From NCBI RefSeq assembly GCF_002355515.1, contig NZ_AP014809.1, forward strand, positions 2,380,501 to 2,444,500: a DNA stretch of 64,000 bases. The letters are read 5' to 3'. Of the stretch, positions 47,702 to 56,632 are shown piece by piece. Positions within the stretch are counted from its first letter, which is position 1. Every line of letters starts with the position of its first letter. The position numbers and the translations under genes are program-made. Under the pieces are notes generated by a model. The model saw nothing but the letters and a program-made list of their open reading frames with translations. It was not told where the DNA came from and did no database searches. The stretch is from Methylorubrum populi (GTDB taxonomy: Bacteria; Pseudomonadota; Alphaproteobacteria; Rhizobiales; Beijerinckiaceae).

Positions 47702-49012
47702 ATGGCCGTTCAAGCCGCCGATCCATTGCCGGGCGCCAGTGCCTATTCCGCCTCGCGAGCCGATTCGCCCGTAGGCGGGCGCTGGGGACAACTCATTCTC
47801 GGCGTGCTGTGCATGTCGATGATCGCCAACCTCCAGTATGGCTGGACGCTGTTCGTCAACCCGATCAACGACAAGTACCAGTGGGGCAAGCCGGCGATCC
47901 AGGTCGCCTTCACGATCTTCGTCCTGACCGAGACCTGGCTCGTTCCGATCGAGGGCTGGTTCGTCGACAAGTACGGCCCGAAGGTCGTCACCCTGTTCGG
48001 CGGCGCGCTCTGCGCCATCGGCTGGGCGATGAACTCGGTCGCCGACTCGCTGTGGTTCCTCTATCTCGCCGCCGCCATTAGCGGCATCGGCGCGGGCGCG
48101 GTCTACGGGACCTGCGTCGGCAACGCCCTCAAGTGGTTCCCCGATCGCCGGGGCCTCGCCGCCGGCCTCACCGCCGCTGGCTTCGGCGCGGGTTCGGCCC
48201 TCACCGTCATCCCGATCGCCGCGATGATCCGCGACAGCGGCTACGAGCAGACCTTCCTCGCCTTCGGCCTCGGCCAGGGCATCGTGGTCATGGTCGCCGC
48301 CCTGCTGCTGTCCTCGCCGAGCGCCGCCTACAAGGAGCGGATGCTCGCCGGCCGTGTCAGCCCCAACGCGACGAGCCGCCGCCAGTACTCCTCCGCCGAG
48401 ATGGTGCGCACCCCGGTCTTCTGGCTGATGTACGCGATGTTCGTGATGATGGCCGCCGGCGGCCTGATGGCGACGGCCTCGCTCGCGCCCATTGCCAAGG
48501 ACTTCCACGTCGATACGGTGCCGGTCTCCCTGATGGGCCTGACCCTGCCGGCGCTGACCTTCGCGCTCACCATCGACCGGGTGCTCAACGGCGTGACGCG
48601 GCCGGTCTTCGGCTGGATCTCCGACCGGATCGGGCGTGAGAACACCATGTTCCTCGCCTTCATGGTCGAGGGCGCAGGCATCCTGGCGCTCGGCATGTTC
48701 GCCCACTCGCCGATGGCCTTCGTGCTCCTCACCGGCCTCGTGTTCTTCGCCTGGGGTGAGATCTACTCGCTGTTCCCCTCGACCTGCGCCGACACCTACG
48801 GCGACAAGAACGCCACCGCCAATGCCGGCCTGCTCTACACCGCCAAGGGCACGGCCTCGCTGATGCTGCCCGCCTTCCTGGCGATCCAGACCGCGACCGG
48901 CTCCTGGCAGAACGTGTTCTACCTCGCCTCCGGCATGGCCTTCGTCGCCGGCTTCCTCGCGCTCTTCGTGCTGAAGCCGATGCGCGCCCGCTTCGTCGCC
49001 CGCAACCAGTGA
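47702..49012 (+). CDS. oxlT: OxlT-like oxalate:formate antiporter (MFS)
   Basis: 436 residues with twelve predicted membrane helices, of the oxalate/formate antiporter subfamily: NLQYGWTLFVNPINDKYQWG near helix 1, VPIEGWFVDKYGPK, GIGAGAVYGTCVGNALKWFPDRRGLAAG and GRENTMFLAFMVEGAG. Exchanges oxalate for formate or carries oxalate or related anions inward. It opens a same-direction cluster with an FAH-family enzyme, a PanE-like reductase and an oxalate-CoA ligase. ATG 47702 is preferred. Confidence 0.88.
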   Translation: MAVQAADPLPGASAYSASRADSPVGGRWGQLILGVLCMSMIANLQYGWTLFVNPINDKYQWGKPAIQVAFTIFVLTETWLVPIEGWFVDKYGPKVVTLFGGALCAIGWAMNSVADSLWFLYLAAAISGIGAGAVYGTCVGNALKWFPDRRGLAAGLTAAGFGAGSALTVIPIAAMIRDSGYEQTFLAFGLGQGIVVMVAALLLSSPSAAYKERMLAGRVSPNATSRRQYSSAEMVRTPVFWLMYAMFVMMAAGGLMATASLAPIAKDFHVDTVPVSLMGLTLPALTFALTIDRVLNGVTRPVFGWISDRIGRENTMFLAFMVEGAGILALGMFAHSPMAFVLLTGLVFFAWGEIYSLFPSTCADTYGDKNATANAGLLYTAKGTASLMLPAFLAIQTATGSWQNVFYLASGMAFVAGFLALFVLKPMRARFVARNQ

Positions 49013-49023
49013 GGAGGGAGGCC

Positions 49024-49788
49024 GTGACCCGCTGGATCGGCTTCACCCACGACGGCGCGCCCGGCTTCGGCCGGCTCGACGGAGAGCGGATTGAGGTCTT
49101 CGAGGGCGACCTGTTCGGCGAGAACAGGCCGACGGGGCAGGCGCTGCCGCTCGCGGAAGTGAGCGTCGGCCTGCCCTGCCGGCCCTCCAAGATGATCGCC
49201 CTGTGGAACAATTTCGGGGCGCTCATGGAGAAGCAGGGACTGTCTCGGCCCGAGGCGCCGCTGTTCCTGATCAAGCCCGCCAACACCTTCCGGCCCTCGG
49301 GCGCGGTGGTGACGGTGCCGGAGGCGTCCGGCCGGGCGCTCTACGAGGGCGAACTCGGCATCGTGATCGGCAAGCGGGCGCGCGATCTCACCGAGGAGGA
49401 GGCCGCCGGCCACGTCTTCGGCTTCACCTGCGTGAACGATGTCACCTCCGCCGCGATCCTCAAGGCGGATGCGAGCTTCACGCAGTGGACCCGCGCCAAG
49501 GGCCTCGACGGCTTCGGCCCATTCGGCCCGGTCATCGCCACCGGGCTCGATCCGGAAGCGTTGACCGTGCGAACCCTGGTGAACGGGCGCGAGCGGCAGA
49601 GTTTTCCGATCAGCGACATGCTGATCCCGGTTCCCCGGCTCGTGGCGCAGCTCTCGCAAGGGCTGACGCTGGAACCGGGCGACGTCATCGCCTGCGGCAC
49701 CTCGGTCGGGTCGGGTCCGATCCCGAAGGGCGCCACGGTCGAGATTGTGATCGAGGGCATCGGAACGCTCAGCAATCGTTTCGAATAG
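49024..49788 (+). CDS. Fumarylacetoacetate hydrolase (FAH)-family enzyme
   Basis: 254 residues with the FAH fold and metal-site residues: LYEGELGIVIGKRARDL (E-x-E), TCVNDVTSA and QWTRAKGLDGFGPFGP, plus the GDVIACGTSVGSGPI ending. The family includes acylpyruvases, oxaloacetate decarboxylases and hydratases. Its role in an oxalate cluster is unknown: it may act on oxaloacetate-like 2-oxo acids or cleave a CoA-independent side product. GTG 49024 follows AGGAGGGA, which decides it over GTG 49009, which overlaps the oxlT stop. Confidence 0.85.
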   Translation: MTRWIGFTHDGAPGFGRLDGERIEVFEGDLFGENRPTGQALPLAEVSVGLPCRPSKMIALWNNFGALMEKQGLSRPEAPLFLIKPANTFRPSGAVVTVPEASGRALYEGELGIVIGKRARDLTEEEAAGHVFGFTCVNDVTSAAILKADASFTQWTRAKGLDGFGPFGPVIATGLDPEALTVRTLVNGRERQSFPISDMLIPVPRLVAQLSQGLTLEPGDVIACGTSVGSGPIPKGATVEIVIEGIGTLSNRFE

Positions 49789-49905
49789 GCGAACTCAAGT
49801 AAAAGTGGTCTCCGCGGGCGGACGAACTCGGCCGGATCGGCGTTCTAGGAAGCGACGTTTCAAGGCTTGGCCGGCGGAGCGGTAACGGCAGCACGGGTGA
49901 GAGAC

Positions 49906-50913
49906 ATGAGCATCGCGATCGTCGGCGCCGGCGCCATCGGCGGTTATCTCGGAGTCAGGCTGGCGGAGGCCGGCGAGGACGTCACCTTCATCGCCCGCTC
50001 CAACGCGGCGGCGATCCAGGCGGGCGGCATGCGCCTGATCGAGGAGGACGGCACCGAGATTCACTCGAAATCGGTCAAGGCGACCCGCTCCATGCAGGAG
50101 GCGGGCGTCCACGAGGTCGTCCTGCTGACCGTGAAGGCGCATCAGGTCGGACCGATCGCCGCCGATCTCAAGCATCTGATCGGCCCCGACACCGTCGTGG
50201 TGACGATGCAGAACGGGATCCCGTGGTGGTACTTCATGGGCGGCCATGGCGGCGAGTATGCCGGCACGCGGCTGGAGAGCGCCGATCCCGGCGGTCTGAT
50301 CGCCGACAACCTCGACGCGAAGCACGTCATCGGCTCGGTGGTCTATCCGGCGACCGTGCTCACCGATCCGGGCACGGTGAAGGTGATCGAGGGCAACCGC
50401 TTCGGTCTCGGCGAACTCGACGGTTCGAAGTCGGAGCGGGTGCTGGCCCTGTCGCAGCGTCTGGCCAAGGCGGGCTTCCGCGCGCCGGTCACCAGCGACA
50501 TCCGCGCCGAGATCTGGCTCAAGCTGTGGGGCAATCTGAGCTTCAACCCGATCTCCGCGCTGACCCACGCGACGCTGGAGGACATCTGCCGCTTCCCCGA
50601 CACCCGGGCGATCGCCGCCGAGATGATGCGCGAGGCGGAAGTGATCGCGAACCGGCTCGGCGTCACCTTCCGGCTCGGCATCGACAAGCGCATCGCCGGC
50701 GCCGAGAAGGTCGGCCCGCACAAGACCTCGATGCTGCAGGACGTCGAGGCCGGCCGCCCGATCGAGTTGGAGGCGCTGGTCGGCTCGGTGATCGAGCTCG
50801 GCCGCCTCACCGGCACGCCGACCCCGCATATCGACACCGTCTTCGCCCTGATGCGGCTCCTGGCCCAGAGCCTGGAGCGCGCCAATGGCCGTCTCGCGAT
50901 CCAGAGAGCGTGA
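49906..50913 (+). CDS. panE2: PanE-like reductase, probable oxalyl-CoA reductase
   Basis: 335 residues of the ketopantoate reductase fold: the NADP-binding IVGAGAIGGYLGVRLAEAG at the N-terminus, LTVKAHQVGP, TMQNGIPWW, and the C-terminal lysine-containing helical domain (LKLWGNLSFNPISALT). The location between an OxlT-like carrier and an oxalate-CoA ligase fits PanE2 of Methylobacterium extorquens AM1, a PanE paralogue shown to reduce oxalyl-CoA to glyoxylate. Identity is inferred from context; true ketopantoate reductase cannot be ruled out from motifs alone. ATG 49906. Confidence 0.85.
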   Translation: MSIAIVGAGAIGGYLGVRLAEAGEDVTFIARSNAAAIQAGGMRLIEEDGTEIHSKSVKATRSMQEAGVHEVVLLTVKAHQVGPIAADLKHLIGPDTVVVTMQNGIPWWYFMGGHGGEYAGTRLESADPGGLIADNLDAKHVIGSVVYPATVLTDPGTVKVIEGNRFGLGELDGSKSERVLALSQRLAKAGFRAPVTSDIRAEIWLKLWGNLSFNPISALTHATLEDICRFPDTRAIAAEMMREAEVIANRLGVTFRLGIDKRIAGAEKVGPHKTSMLQDVEAGRPIELEALVGSVIELGRLTGTPTPHIDTVFALMRLLAQSLERANGRLAIQRA

Positions 50914-50971
50914 CACGATGCTTCTGCCCGAGACGTCCGCCCTTCCCCCCACCGACTCCAAGGAGGCCAGC

Positions 50972-52498
50972 GTGGCCGCGACGACTCTTCACGAGCTGAT
51001 CCAGGCCGGCGCCGACGCGGCTCCCGCCCTGTCGAGCCCCGGCGGCGTGCCGCTGACGTTCCAGGCCCTGCGCGCCCTGACCGAGCGCACGATCGCCAGT
51101 CTCAACGCCCGCGGCATCGGCCGCGGCGACCGCGTGGCGATCGTGCTGCCGAACGGCCCGGAGATGGCGGCGGCCTTCATCGCGGTCGCTGCCGGCACCA
51201 CATCGGCTCCGCTCAACCCGAGCTACAAGGCCGACGAGTTCGAGTTCTACATGAGCGATCTCGGAGCCAAGCTCCTCCTGGTCGCCGAGGGCTCCGATTC
51301 GCCCGCGATCGCCGTGGCGGAGAAGCTCGGCGTGTCGGTGGCCCGCCTGCGGCCGACGCCGGAGGAGGGCGCCGGCAGCTTCACGCTGCACTTCGCCGAC
51401 GACGCGACGGGCGAGCCCGCTCGCGGCGGCCGGGCCGAAACGGATGACATCGCGCTGGTGCTGCACACCTCCGGCACGACCTCCCGGCCGAAGATCGTGC
51501 CGCTGACGCAGGGCAATGTCTGCGCCTCGGCGCGCAACATCCGCACCGCGCTCGCCTTCGGGTCCGAGGATCGCGGCCTCAACATCATGCCGCTGTTCCA
51601 CATCCACGGCCTGATCGCCGGCATCCTCGCCCCGCTCTCCGCGGGCGGCCAAGTCTCCTGCACGCCGGGCTTCAACGCGCTGAAGTTCTTTGGCTGGATG
51701 GATGAGGTGAACCCCACCTGGTACACCGGCGTGCCGACCATGCATCAGGCGATCCTGGGGCGTGCCGCGCGCAACGCGGAGATCATCGCGCGCAACCCCC
51801 TGCGCTTCATCCGCTCCTCGTCCTCGTCCCTGCCGCCGCAGGTGATGAAGGAGCTGGAGGACACCTTCGGCGCGCCGGTGATCGAGGCCTACGGCATGAC
51901 CGAGGCCGCCCACCAGATGGCCTCGAACCCGCTGCCGCCCCGGCCCCACTATGCCGGTTCGGTCGGACTCGCGGCCGGTCCCGAGATCGCTGTGGTGGAT
52001 ATCGACGGCGAGCCGCTGCCCGCGGGTGAGACCGGCGAGATCGTCATCCGCGGCGACAACGTGATGAAGGGCTACGAGAACAACGACAAGGCCAATGCCG
52101 AGGCCTTCACCCGGCAGGGCTGGTTCCGCACCGGCGACCAGGGCGTGCTGAGCCCTGAGGGCTACCTCTCGATCACCGGGCGCCTCAAGGAGATCATCAA
52201 CCGCGGCGGCGAAAAGATTTCACCGCGCGAGGTGGACGAGATCCTGATGGACCACCCGGCGGTGTCGCAATGCGTCACCTTCGCGGTGCCGCACGACAAG
52301 CTCGGCGAGGATGTCGCCGCCGCGATCGTGCTGCGCGAGGGCGCCGAGGCGCTCGAGAAGGAGATCCGCAGCTTCGCCTCGGAGCGGCTCGCCGCCTTCA
52401 AGGTGCCGGCCAAGATCCTGATCCTCGACGAGATCCCCAAGGGCGCGACCGGGAAGCTCCAGCGCATCGGGCTGGCGCAGAAGCTCGGGCTGGCCTGA
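50972..52498 (+). CDS. Acyl-CoA synthetase, probable oxalate-CoA ligase
   Basis: 508 residues of the AMP-forming ANL superfamily, closest in pattern to the AAE3/Pcs60 oxalate-CoA ligase group: VLHTSGTTSRPKIVPLT (P-loop), LFHIHGLIAGILAPL, YTGVPTMHQAIL, EAYGMTEAAHQM, GWFRTGDQG, and the catalytic Lys in PKGATGKLQR. Makes oxalyl-CoA from oxalate, CoA and ATP. GTG 50972 has AAGGAGG five bases upstream and starts the domain; ATG 50918 upstream gives only a disordered extension. It is separated from the reductase by 58 bases. A hairpin follows the stop. Confidence 0.88.
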   Translation: MAATTLHELIQAGADAAPALSSPGGVPLTFQALRALTERTIASLNARGIGRGDRVAIVLPNGPEMAAAFIAVAAGTTSAPLNPSYKADEFEFYMSDLGAKLLLVAEGSDSPAIAVAEKLGVSVARLRPTPEEGAGSFTLHFADDATGEPARGGRAETDDIALVLHTSGTTSRPKIVPLTQGNVCASARNIRTALAFGSEDRGLNIMPLFHIHGLIAGILAPLSAGGQVSCTPGFNALKFFGWMDEVNPTWYTGVPTMHQAILGRAARNAEIIARNPLRFIRSSSSSLPPQVMKELEDTFGAPVIEAYGMTEAAHQMASNPLPPRPHYAGSVGLAAGPEIAVVDIDGEPLPAGETGEIVIRGDNVMKGYENNDKANAEAFTRQGWFRTGDQGVLSPEGYLSITGRLKEIINRGGEKISPREVDEILMDHPAVSQCVTFAVPHDKLGEDVAAAIVLREGAEALEKEIRSFASERLAAFKVPAKILILDEIPKGATGKLQRIGLAQKLGLA

Positions 52499-52508
52499 GG
52501 TGGCTGCT

Positions 52509-52539
52509 CGATCCAGGCATCGTCGCGATGCCTGGATCG
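52509..52539. terminator. 14-bp hairpin after oxalate-CoA ligase
   Basis: CGATCCAGGCATCG / CGATGCCTGGATCG is perfectly paired around a 3-base loop, 10 bases after the stop. No T-run follows, so it may be a processing or decay-stabilising hairpin rather than a classical terminator. Confidence 0.55.
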
Positions 52540-52638
52540 CTTCGCTGACGCGCGATCAGCTGACGGGCTCGTCCGCCGTCATCGTGCGGCGGAGCCGAAG
52601 TCACCCAGCAGCGGGACGCTGCGGATAGTTACCTTCGC

Positions 52639-52683
52639 GAATGAAGAAGGGCCGGCGGATGCACCGCCGGCCCTTCTTCATTC
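52639..52683. terminator. 20-bp bidirectional terminator hairpin
   Basis: A perfect 20-bp stem (core AGAAGGGCCGGCGG / CCGCCGGCCCTTCT, 52645-52658 and 52664-52677) around ATGCA. The A-rich outer left arm and T/C-rich right arm give a usable tail in both directions, fitting its place between convergent genes. Confidence 0.8.
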
Positions 52684-52700
52684 TGAACTGTCGAAAAGAA

Positions 52701-52982
52701 TCAGTTCCGCGCGGCCATCATGTCGTGGGACAGCACGGTGAGCTTGCCGATCAGGCTCGCCACATCGCCGTGGGCGCAGGACCATTGCGTGCCGATGGCG
52801 CTGCCGTCGTTCGAGACCGAAACCACCGCGACCGAGCGCAGCTTGCCCTCGCGGGCGAGCTTCAGCTGGTCCTGAAGCACCTCGATGATCGAGGCGACGT
52901 TCTCGTCGGCGACCGCCTCGGTGGCGGCGGCGGGGAAGGGAACCACGGTGGCGTCGTTGAGGGCGCGATCGAACTTGGACAT
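52701..52982 (-). CDS. Hypothetical protein, 93 aa
   Basis: 93-residue soluble protein: acidic N-terminus, then ASIIEVLQDQLKLAREGKLR and VAVVSVSNDGSAIGTQWSC, a pattern seen in a family of small alphaproteobacterial/phage-linked proteins without known role. ATG 52982 abuts the stop of the next minus-strand gene (52983), so they form a two-gene unit. Function unknown. Confidence 0.6.
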   Translation of the reverse strand: MSKFDRALNDATVVPFPAAATEAVADENVASIIEVLQDQLKLAREGKLRSVAVVSVSNDGSAIGTQWSCAHGDVASLIGKLTVLSHDMMAARN

Positions 52983-53210
52983 TCAGGCAACTCGACGATG
53001 CTTGAGGGAGGTGCGGCCGAGAGGTCCGGCCTGGAGACGATCCACGAGAAAGGCGAGGCGATCGGGCAGGGCGCTGTCCTTGTCGACGGAGAGGCGCTTG
53101 CCGATGGCGGAGGCGACACCCTTGGTCACCCGGCTGACGACGGGCCGCTCGAGGCGCGACACCGTCTGCATTCGGTCCGTTCGGTTCGGGTCGGCGCTCG
53201 GATCAGCCAT
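52983..53210 (-). CDS. Hypothetical protein, 75 aa
   Basis: 75 residues, basic C-terminal half (VSRVTKGVASAIGKRLSVDK, DRLAFLVDRLQAGPLGRT), not recognised. GAGGAAG precedes ATG 53210, which is chosen over a longer start. The stop sits directly next to the start of the 93-residue gene, so the two are probably cotranscribed. Confidence 0.55.
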   Translation of the reverse strand: MADPSADPNRTDRMQTVSRLERPVVSRVTKGVASAIGKRLSVDKDSALPDRLAFLVDRLQAGPLGRTSLKHRRVA

Positions 53211-53354
53211 CGCTTCCTCGCTCTCGGACGATTGCACGAGGCCGATCCTGCGCGCCGCATCGCGTCATGAAAATGGCACCGGACCGGTCACGCTTGCGCA
53301 TTTCCCTGGCTGTGACGTGAAAGCGACAGTTTCAGAGGCCGGTCCGGTTCCGGC

Positions 53355-53720
53355 TCAGCGCGGATCCTGCCAGCCCGAGCGAACCGGGGCGGCGCTGCCG
53401 GTGCCGCCCGTATTCATCGCGCGGGGAATGTCGGAGCGGGCGGGCGCCGGCTCGGCCATCGCGGCGCGGCGGGGCGCACGGACCGACCGGCGCAGGGCGG
53501 CGCGGCGCTTGCGGGCGGAGCGGGGACGCGCGCCGCTGTTCGAGCCGATGACGCCGCCGGCCACCGCGCCCACCACGGCGCCGACCGGTCCGCCCACGAG
53601 CGCGCCGGCCACGGCACCGGCCCCGACGCCCATCGCGGTCCGGTTCTCGGCCTGCGCGGGCGCAGACAATCCCGCGAGCAACGCGAGGCCGGCGCAGGCG
53701 CCGAGGCAGGTCTTTCGCAT
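53355..53720 (-). CDS. Glycine-zipper secreted protein
   Basis: 121 residues. Signal peptide 1-24 (ACAGLALLAGLSAPAQA), then a glycine-zipper stretch (VGAGAVAGALVGGPVGAVVG and more) of the 2TM glycine-zipper kind found in outer-membrane-associated lipoprotein-like proteins, then a basic Arg-rich region and a Pro/Gly tail. Role unknown; similar proteins sit in or under the outer membrane. Confidence 0.75.
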   Translation of the reverse strand: MRKTCLGACAGLALLAGLSAPAQAENRTAMGVGAGAVAGALVGGPVGAVVGAVAGGVIGSNSGARPRSARKRRAALRRSVRAPRRAAMAEPAPARSDIPRAMNTGGTGSAAPVRSGWQDPR

Positions 53721-53840
53721 CCGGTTCGTCCCTTTGAAAAACAGTTCGGGGACGCCCTTGGCCTTCGATCTTGACGAAAGGTTGACCTGATTTGGTGACG
53801 TGACTTGCCCGTACCTTGGCCGTGCAAAGAAAATCGACCG

Positions 53841-55031
53841 TCAAAGCCGTGCTTGTTCTTGTGCGATCTCTCGCTCGATCCGGGTGAGCGGCCGGCGCAA
53901 GCCGAGCACGAGGGGAACGATGGTCAGGGCCGTGGCGGCCGCCGCCAGCAGGCCGATGCCGGAGCCGGCCCGGTCACCCAGCGCCCCGTAGGCGATCGGC
54001 GCGAGCCCGCCCGATCCGATCACGGCGGTGTAGAACAGGGCAAAGGCCCGGCCGACATCGCCGCGCGGCGCGAGATCCGGCACCGTCCCGTAGAGCACCG
54101 AGGAGGTGCCGTTCAGGACGAGGCCGACGAGCGGCAGCACCGCCAGGGCCGGACCGAGCGGCAGAACGAGAAGCGCCGCGACCAGCAGTGCGGTGGCCGT
54201 CTCCGTCGCGACGACGCAGGGCACGACTCCGACGCGTTCGCCGAGCCAGCCGCACACGGCCTTGCCGAAGGCGCCGCCGGAAAAGACCAGGGCGAGGGCG
54301 AGCCCGGTCGTCGTGCCGGTGCCGCCCTTCGCCTCCAGCAGGAAGGGCAGGAACAGCAGGGTGCCCATTCGCGTGGCGGTGTCGAGGGCGCCGACCGTCA
54401 TCAGGAGGGAGAAGCCGCTTCCCTCGCCGCCGGTTCGATGGGTCCGCACCGGTGCCGCGGCGAGCGATCCCCGCGGCAGGACGAGGGCGAGTGCGACCGT
54501 CGCGGCGAGACCGATTCCCGCCATCAGCCCGGCGACCGGTCGCCAAGCCAGCACGCCGAGCAGCAGCGCGACGGCGACCGGAAACAGCGCTTTCCCGAGA
54601 TCACCGGCGAAGTTGTAGATCCCTAACGGCCCCCGCGCCGAACCGCCATAGGCCTGCGCGACGAGGAGCGAGGCGCGCGGGTGCTGGATACTCGCGCCGA
54701 TTCCGGCGAGCACCAGCCCGGCGCAGAGCCCGAACAGGCCCGTGCTCAGCGCCATGACGGAAAAGCCCGCGGCAGCGACCAGCGTCGAAACGGCGAGGGC
54801 CGTGCGGATTGGCCACCGCGCCGCCAGCCGGTCGGCAGGCACCTGCAGCCCACCCATGGTGGCGTAGTAGAGGCTGCGCAGAACGGCGAGTCCGGCATAG
54901 CCGAGGCCGAACTCCGTCTGCCAGACCGGCAGCATCACGTAGAGCAAATCGGTGTAGCCGTCGTGCAGGGCATGGGCGAGGCAGGCCCCGCCGAGGCTGC
55001 GCCGCTGGCGTTCACGGCTGTCGCCCCGCAT
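53841..55031 (-). CDS. MFS transporter
   Basis: 396 residues with about twelve helices, in a fosmidomycin-resistance/sugar-efflux-like MFS branch: HALHDGYTDLLYVMLPVWQ, LRSLYYATMGGLQVPADRLAARW, LVLAGIGASIQHPRASLLVA. Substrate unknown; efflux is likelier than uptake. ATG 55031 gives the usual family length; in-frame starts at 55061 and 55088 would add up to 19 residues. It is divergent from a GcvA-like LysR gene that probably controls it. Confidence 0.8.
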   Translation of the reverse strand: MRGDSRERQRRSLGGACLAHALHDGYTDLLYVMLPVWQTEFGLGYAGLAVLRSLYYATMGGLQVPADRLAARWPIRTALAVSTLVAAAGFSVMALSTGLFGLCAGLVLAGIGASIQHPRASLLVAQAYGGSARGPLGIYNFAGDLGKALFPVAVALLLGVLAWRPVAGLMAGIGLAATVALALVLPRGSLAAAPVRTHRTGGEGSGFSLLMTVGALDTATRMGTLLFLPFLLEAKGGTGTTTGLALALVFSGGAFGKAVCGWLGERVGVVPCVVATETATALLVAALLVLPLGPALAVLPLVGLVLNGTSSVLYGTVPDLAPRGDVGRAFALFYTAVIGSGGLAPIAYGALGDRAGSGIGLLAAAATALTIVPLVLGLRRPLTRIEREIAQEQARL

Positions 55032-55102
55032 CGATCCGTCGAGTCGAACAGCCTGGTTCACACGAAAAGTCCCCGCTGACACTTGCATGGGGAACCTACA
55101 CC

Positions 55103-55159
55103 TGTGAGCTTTGTGAGATGAGAGCCGCCTTCCGCACGGGTTGCGTGCGGTTTTCTCAC
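55103..55159. promoter_or_regulatory. Nested inverted repeats in MFS/LysR divergent region
   Basis: GTGAGA (55113-55118) pairs with TCTCAC (55154-55159) and, inside it, CCGCAC (55132-55137) pairs with GTGCGG (55145-55150). TGTGAG also occurs twice, at 55103 and 55112. A plausible LysR binding site overlapping both promoters. Confidence 0.4.
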
Positions 55160-55169
55160 GGGTCGGGGG

Positions 55170-56081
55170 ATGTGCTCGATGCGCCGGCTGCCGCCGCTCC
55201 ACGCCCTGCAGGTGTTCGAGGTCGCGGCCCGGGCCGGCAGCTATGCTCAGGCCGGCCTCGAACTCGGGCTGACGCACGGGGCAGTGAGCCGACAGATCGC
55301 CGCCCTGGAGACGTGGCTCGGGCAGCGGCTGTTCGTTCGGGTCGGGCGGCGGATGGTGGCGACCCCGGCCGCCCGCGTCTTCGCCGAGGAGATCAGCCTG
55401 TCGTTCGACCGGCTCACGGCGGCGGCGGAGGCCTGCGGGCGGCCCCAGGCGCCGCGCGTCCTGCGCGTCAGCGCGCCCGCGACCTTCGCGATGCGCTGGC
55501 TGATTCCCCGCCTCGACGATTTCCACGCGGCCCGCCCCGGAACCGAGATCAGGGTCACGACGACGACGACTCTGCAGGACGCGCTGCGCGGCGGGTTCGA
55601 CCTCGCGGTCCGGCGCGGCCCCGAGCCGTGGCCGCAGCACCGCGCGGTGCCCTTCCTGACGGAGGCGGATACCCTGGTAGCCAGCCCCGCCGTGTTGCGG
55701 AGCAGGCCGCTCGCGACCCCGCGCGATCTCGAGAGCCACGTCTTGCTCGGCACCGAGACCCGGCCGGGCGATTGGATCGACTGGCTCGCGGCGGCGGGCA
55801 TTACCCTGCCCGGCGGTGTGCGTCGCCGGGTGTTCGACCATTTCTTCGTGACCCTCCAGGCGCTGGAGGATGGGACCGGTCTCGGCATCGGTCCGTTCCC
55901 GGTGCTCGACCGGATGGTCGCCGCGAACCGGCTCGTGGTGCCGTTTCCGGAGATCCGGGTCGAGCGGGCCGCCTATTTCGCCCTGACGCCGTTCGATGCG
56001 GACAAGTCGCCCGCGCTGACTGCCCTCATCGACTGGCTGGTGGCGGAGGGGGCGGCGCCGGTGCTCACAATTCCCCGGTGA
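55170..56081 (+). CDS. LysR-family regulator, GcvA-like
   Basis: 303 residues: N-terminal winged helix-turn-helix (LPPLHALQVFEVAARAGSYA, LTHGAVSRQIAALETWLGQR) and a C-terminal substrate-binding domain. The ALQVFEVAAR opening is the GcvA pattern. Probably senses a metabolite and regulates the divergent MFS gene. ATG 55170 is used; ATG 55179 is an alternative. The 3' end overlaps the convergent tautomerase gene by 17 bases. Confidence 0.9.
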   Translation: MCSMRRLPPLHALQVFEVAARAGSYAQAGLELGLTHGAVSRQIAALETWLGQRLFVRVGRRMVATPAARVFAEEISLSFDRLTAAAEACGRPQAPRVLRVSAPATFAMRWLIPRLDDFHAARPGTEIRVTTTTTLQDALRGGFDLAVRRGPEPWPQHRAVPFLTEADTLVASPAVLRSRPLATPRDLESHVLLGTETRPGDWIDWLAAAGITLPGGVRRRVFDHFFVTLQALEDGTGLGIGPFPVLDRMVAANRLVVPFPEIRVERAAYFALTPFDADKSPALTALIDWLVAEGAAPVLTIPR

Positions 56082-56454
56082 GGAACTGCGCCCGGCCGTG
56101 GCCGAACGACCAATCCTCGTCGGTGTTCTCCACCGTCGAGACCATCACGTCGGCCGGCGCGATGCCGCAGGCGGCCTGCAGCTTCTCGGTCAGCAGCCGG
56201 TAGAACAGTTCCTTCTTCTCACGCCCGCGCGGCCGGGTGATCATCTGCACCACCACCACGTCCCGCGTGCGGGGGATGTCGAGACCGGTATCCTCGACGA
56301 TCATCCGCGAGGGCTTGTGCTCGGTGACGATCTGGTAGCGGTCGCCGGGCGGCACCTGGAAGGCTTCGAGCATCGCCTCGTGCGCAGCGTCGAGCAGAGC
56401 CTTCAACTCCGCATCGCTGCGGCCCTCGATCAAATCGAAACGCATCAGGGGCAT
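56065..56454 (-). CDS. Tautomerase family protein
   Basis: 129 residues with the catalytic Pro directly after Met (MPLMRFDLIEGRS) as in 4-oxalocrotonate tautomerase/MIF-like enzymes, and the long-tautomerase pattern YQIVTEHKPSRMIVEDTG and KKELFYRLLTEKLQAACG. Substrate unknown. It overlaps the LysR gene tail-to-tail. Confidence 0.87.
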   Translation of the reverse strand: MPLMRFDLIEGRSDAELKALLDAAHEAMLEAFQVPPGDRYQIVTEHKPSRMIVEDTGLDIPRTRDVVVVQMITRPRGREKKELFYRLLTEKLQAACGIAPADVMVSTVENTDEDWSFGHGRAQFLTGEL

Positions 56455-56632
56455 CTGATACTCTCCAAGCCATGGCAGGGGATGCGCCCTCTGGCGGTCG
56501 CCGGGCGCTCGCGGTTAAGTAGCCTCGCTTCCGGCCGCTTCCAACCGATCGGGATTCTTTGTATTATGAATTCAAACGAGGGCGGAGGTCGGCATATGGC
56601 GTCCCTTACCGGCCCCTAGGAGGAGACGAGAC

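Noticed and set aside
55031..55841. Long N-terminal extension of the MFS gene, across the divergent LysR gene
   Set aside because: The extra region is the antisense of the LysR gene, is not membrane-like, and would exceed the family length by about 270 residues.
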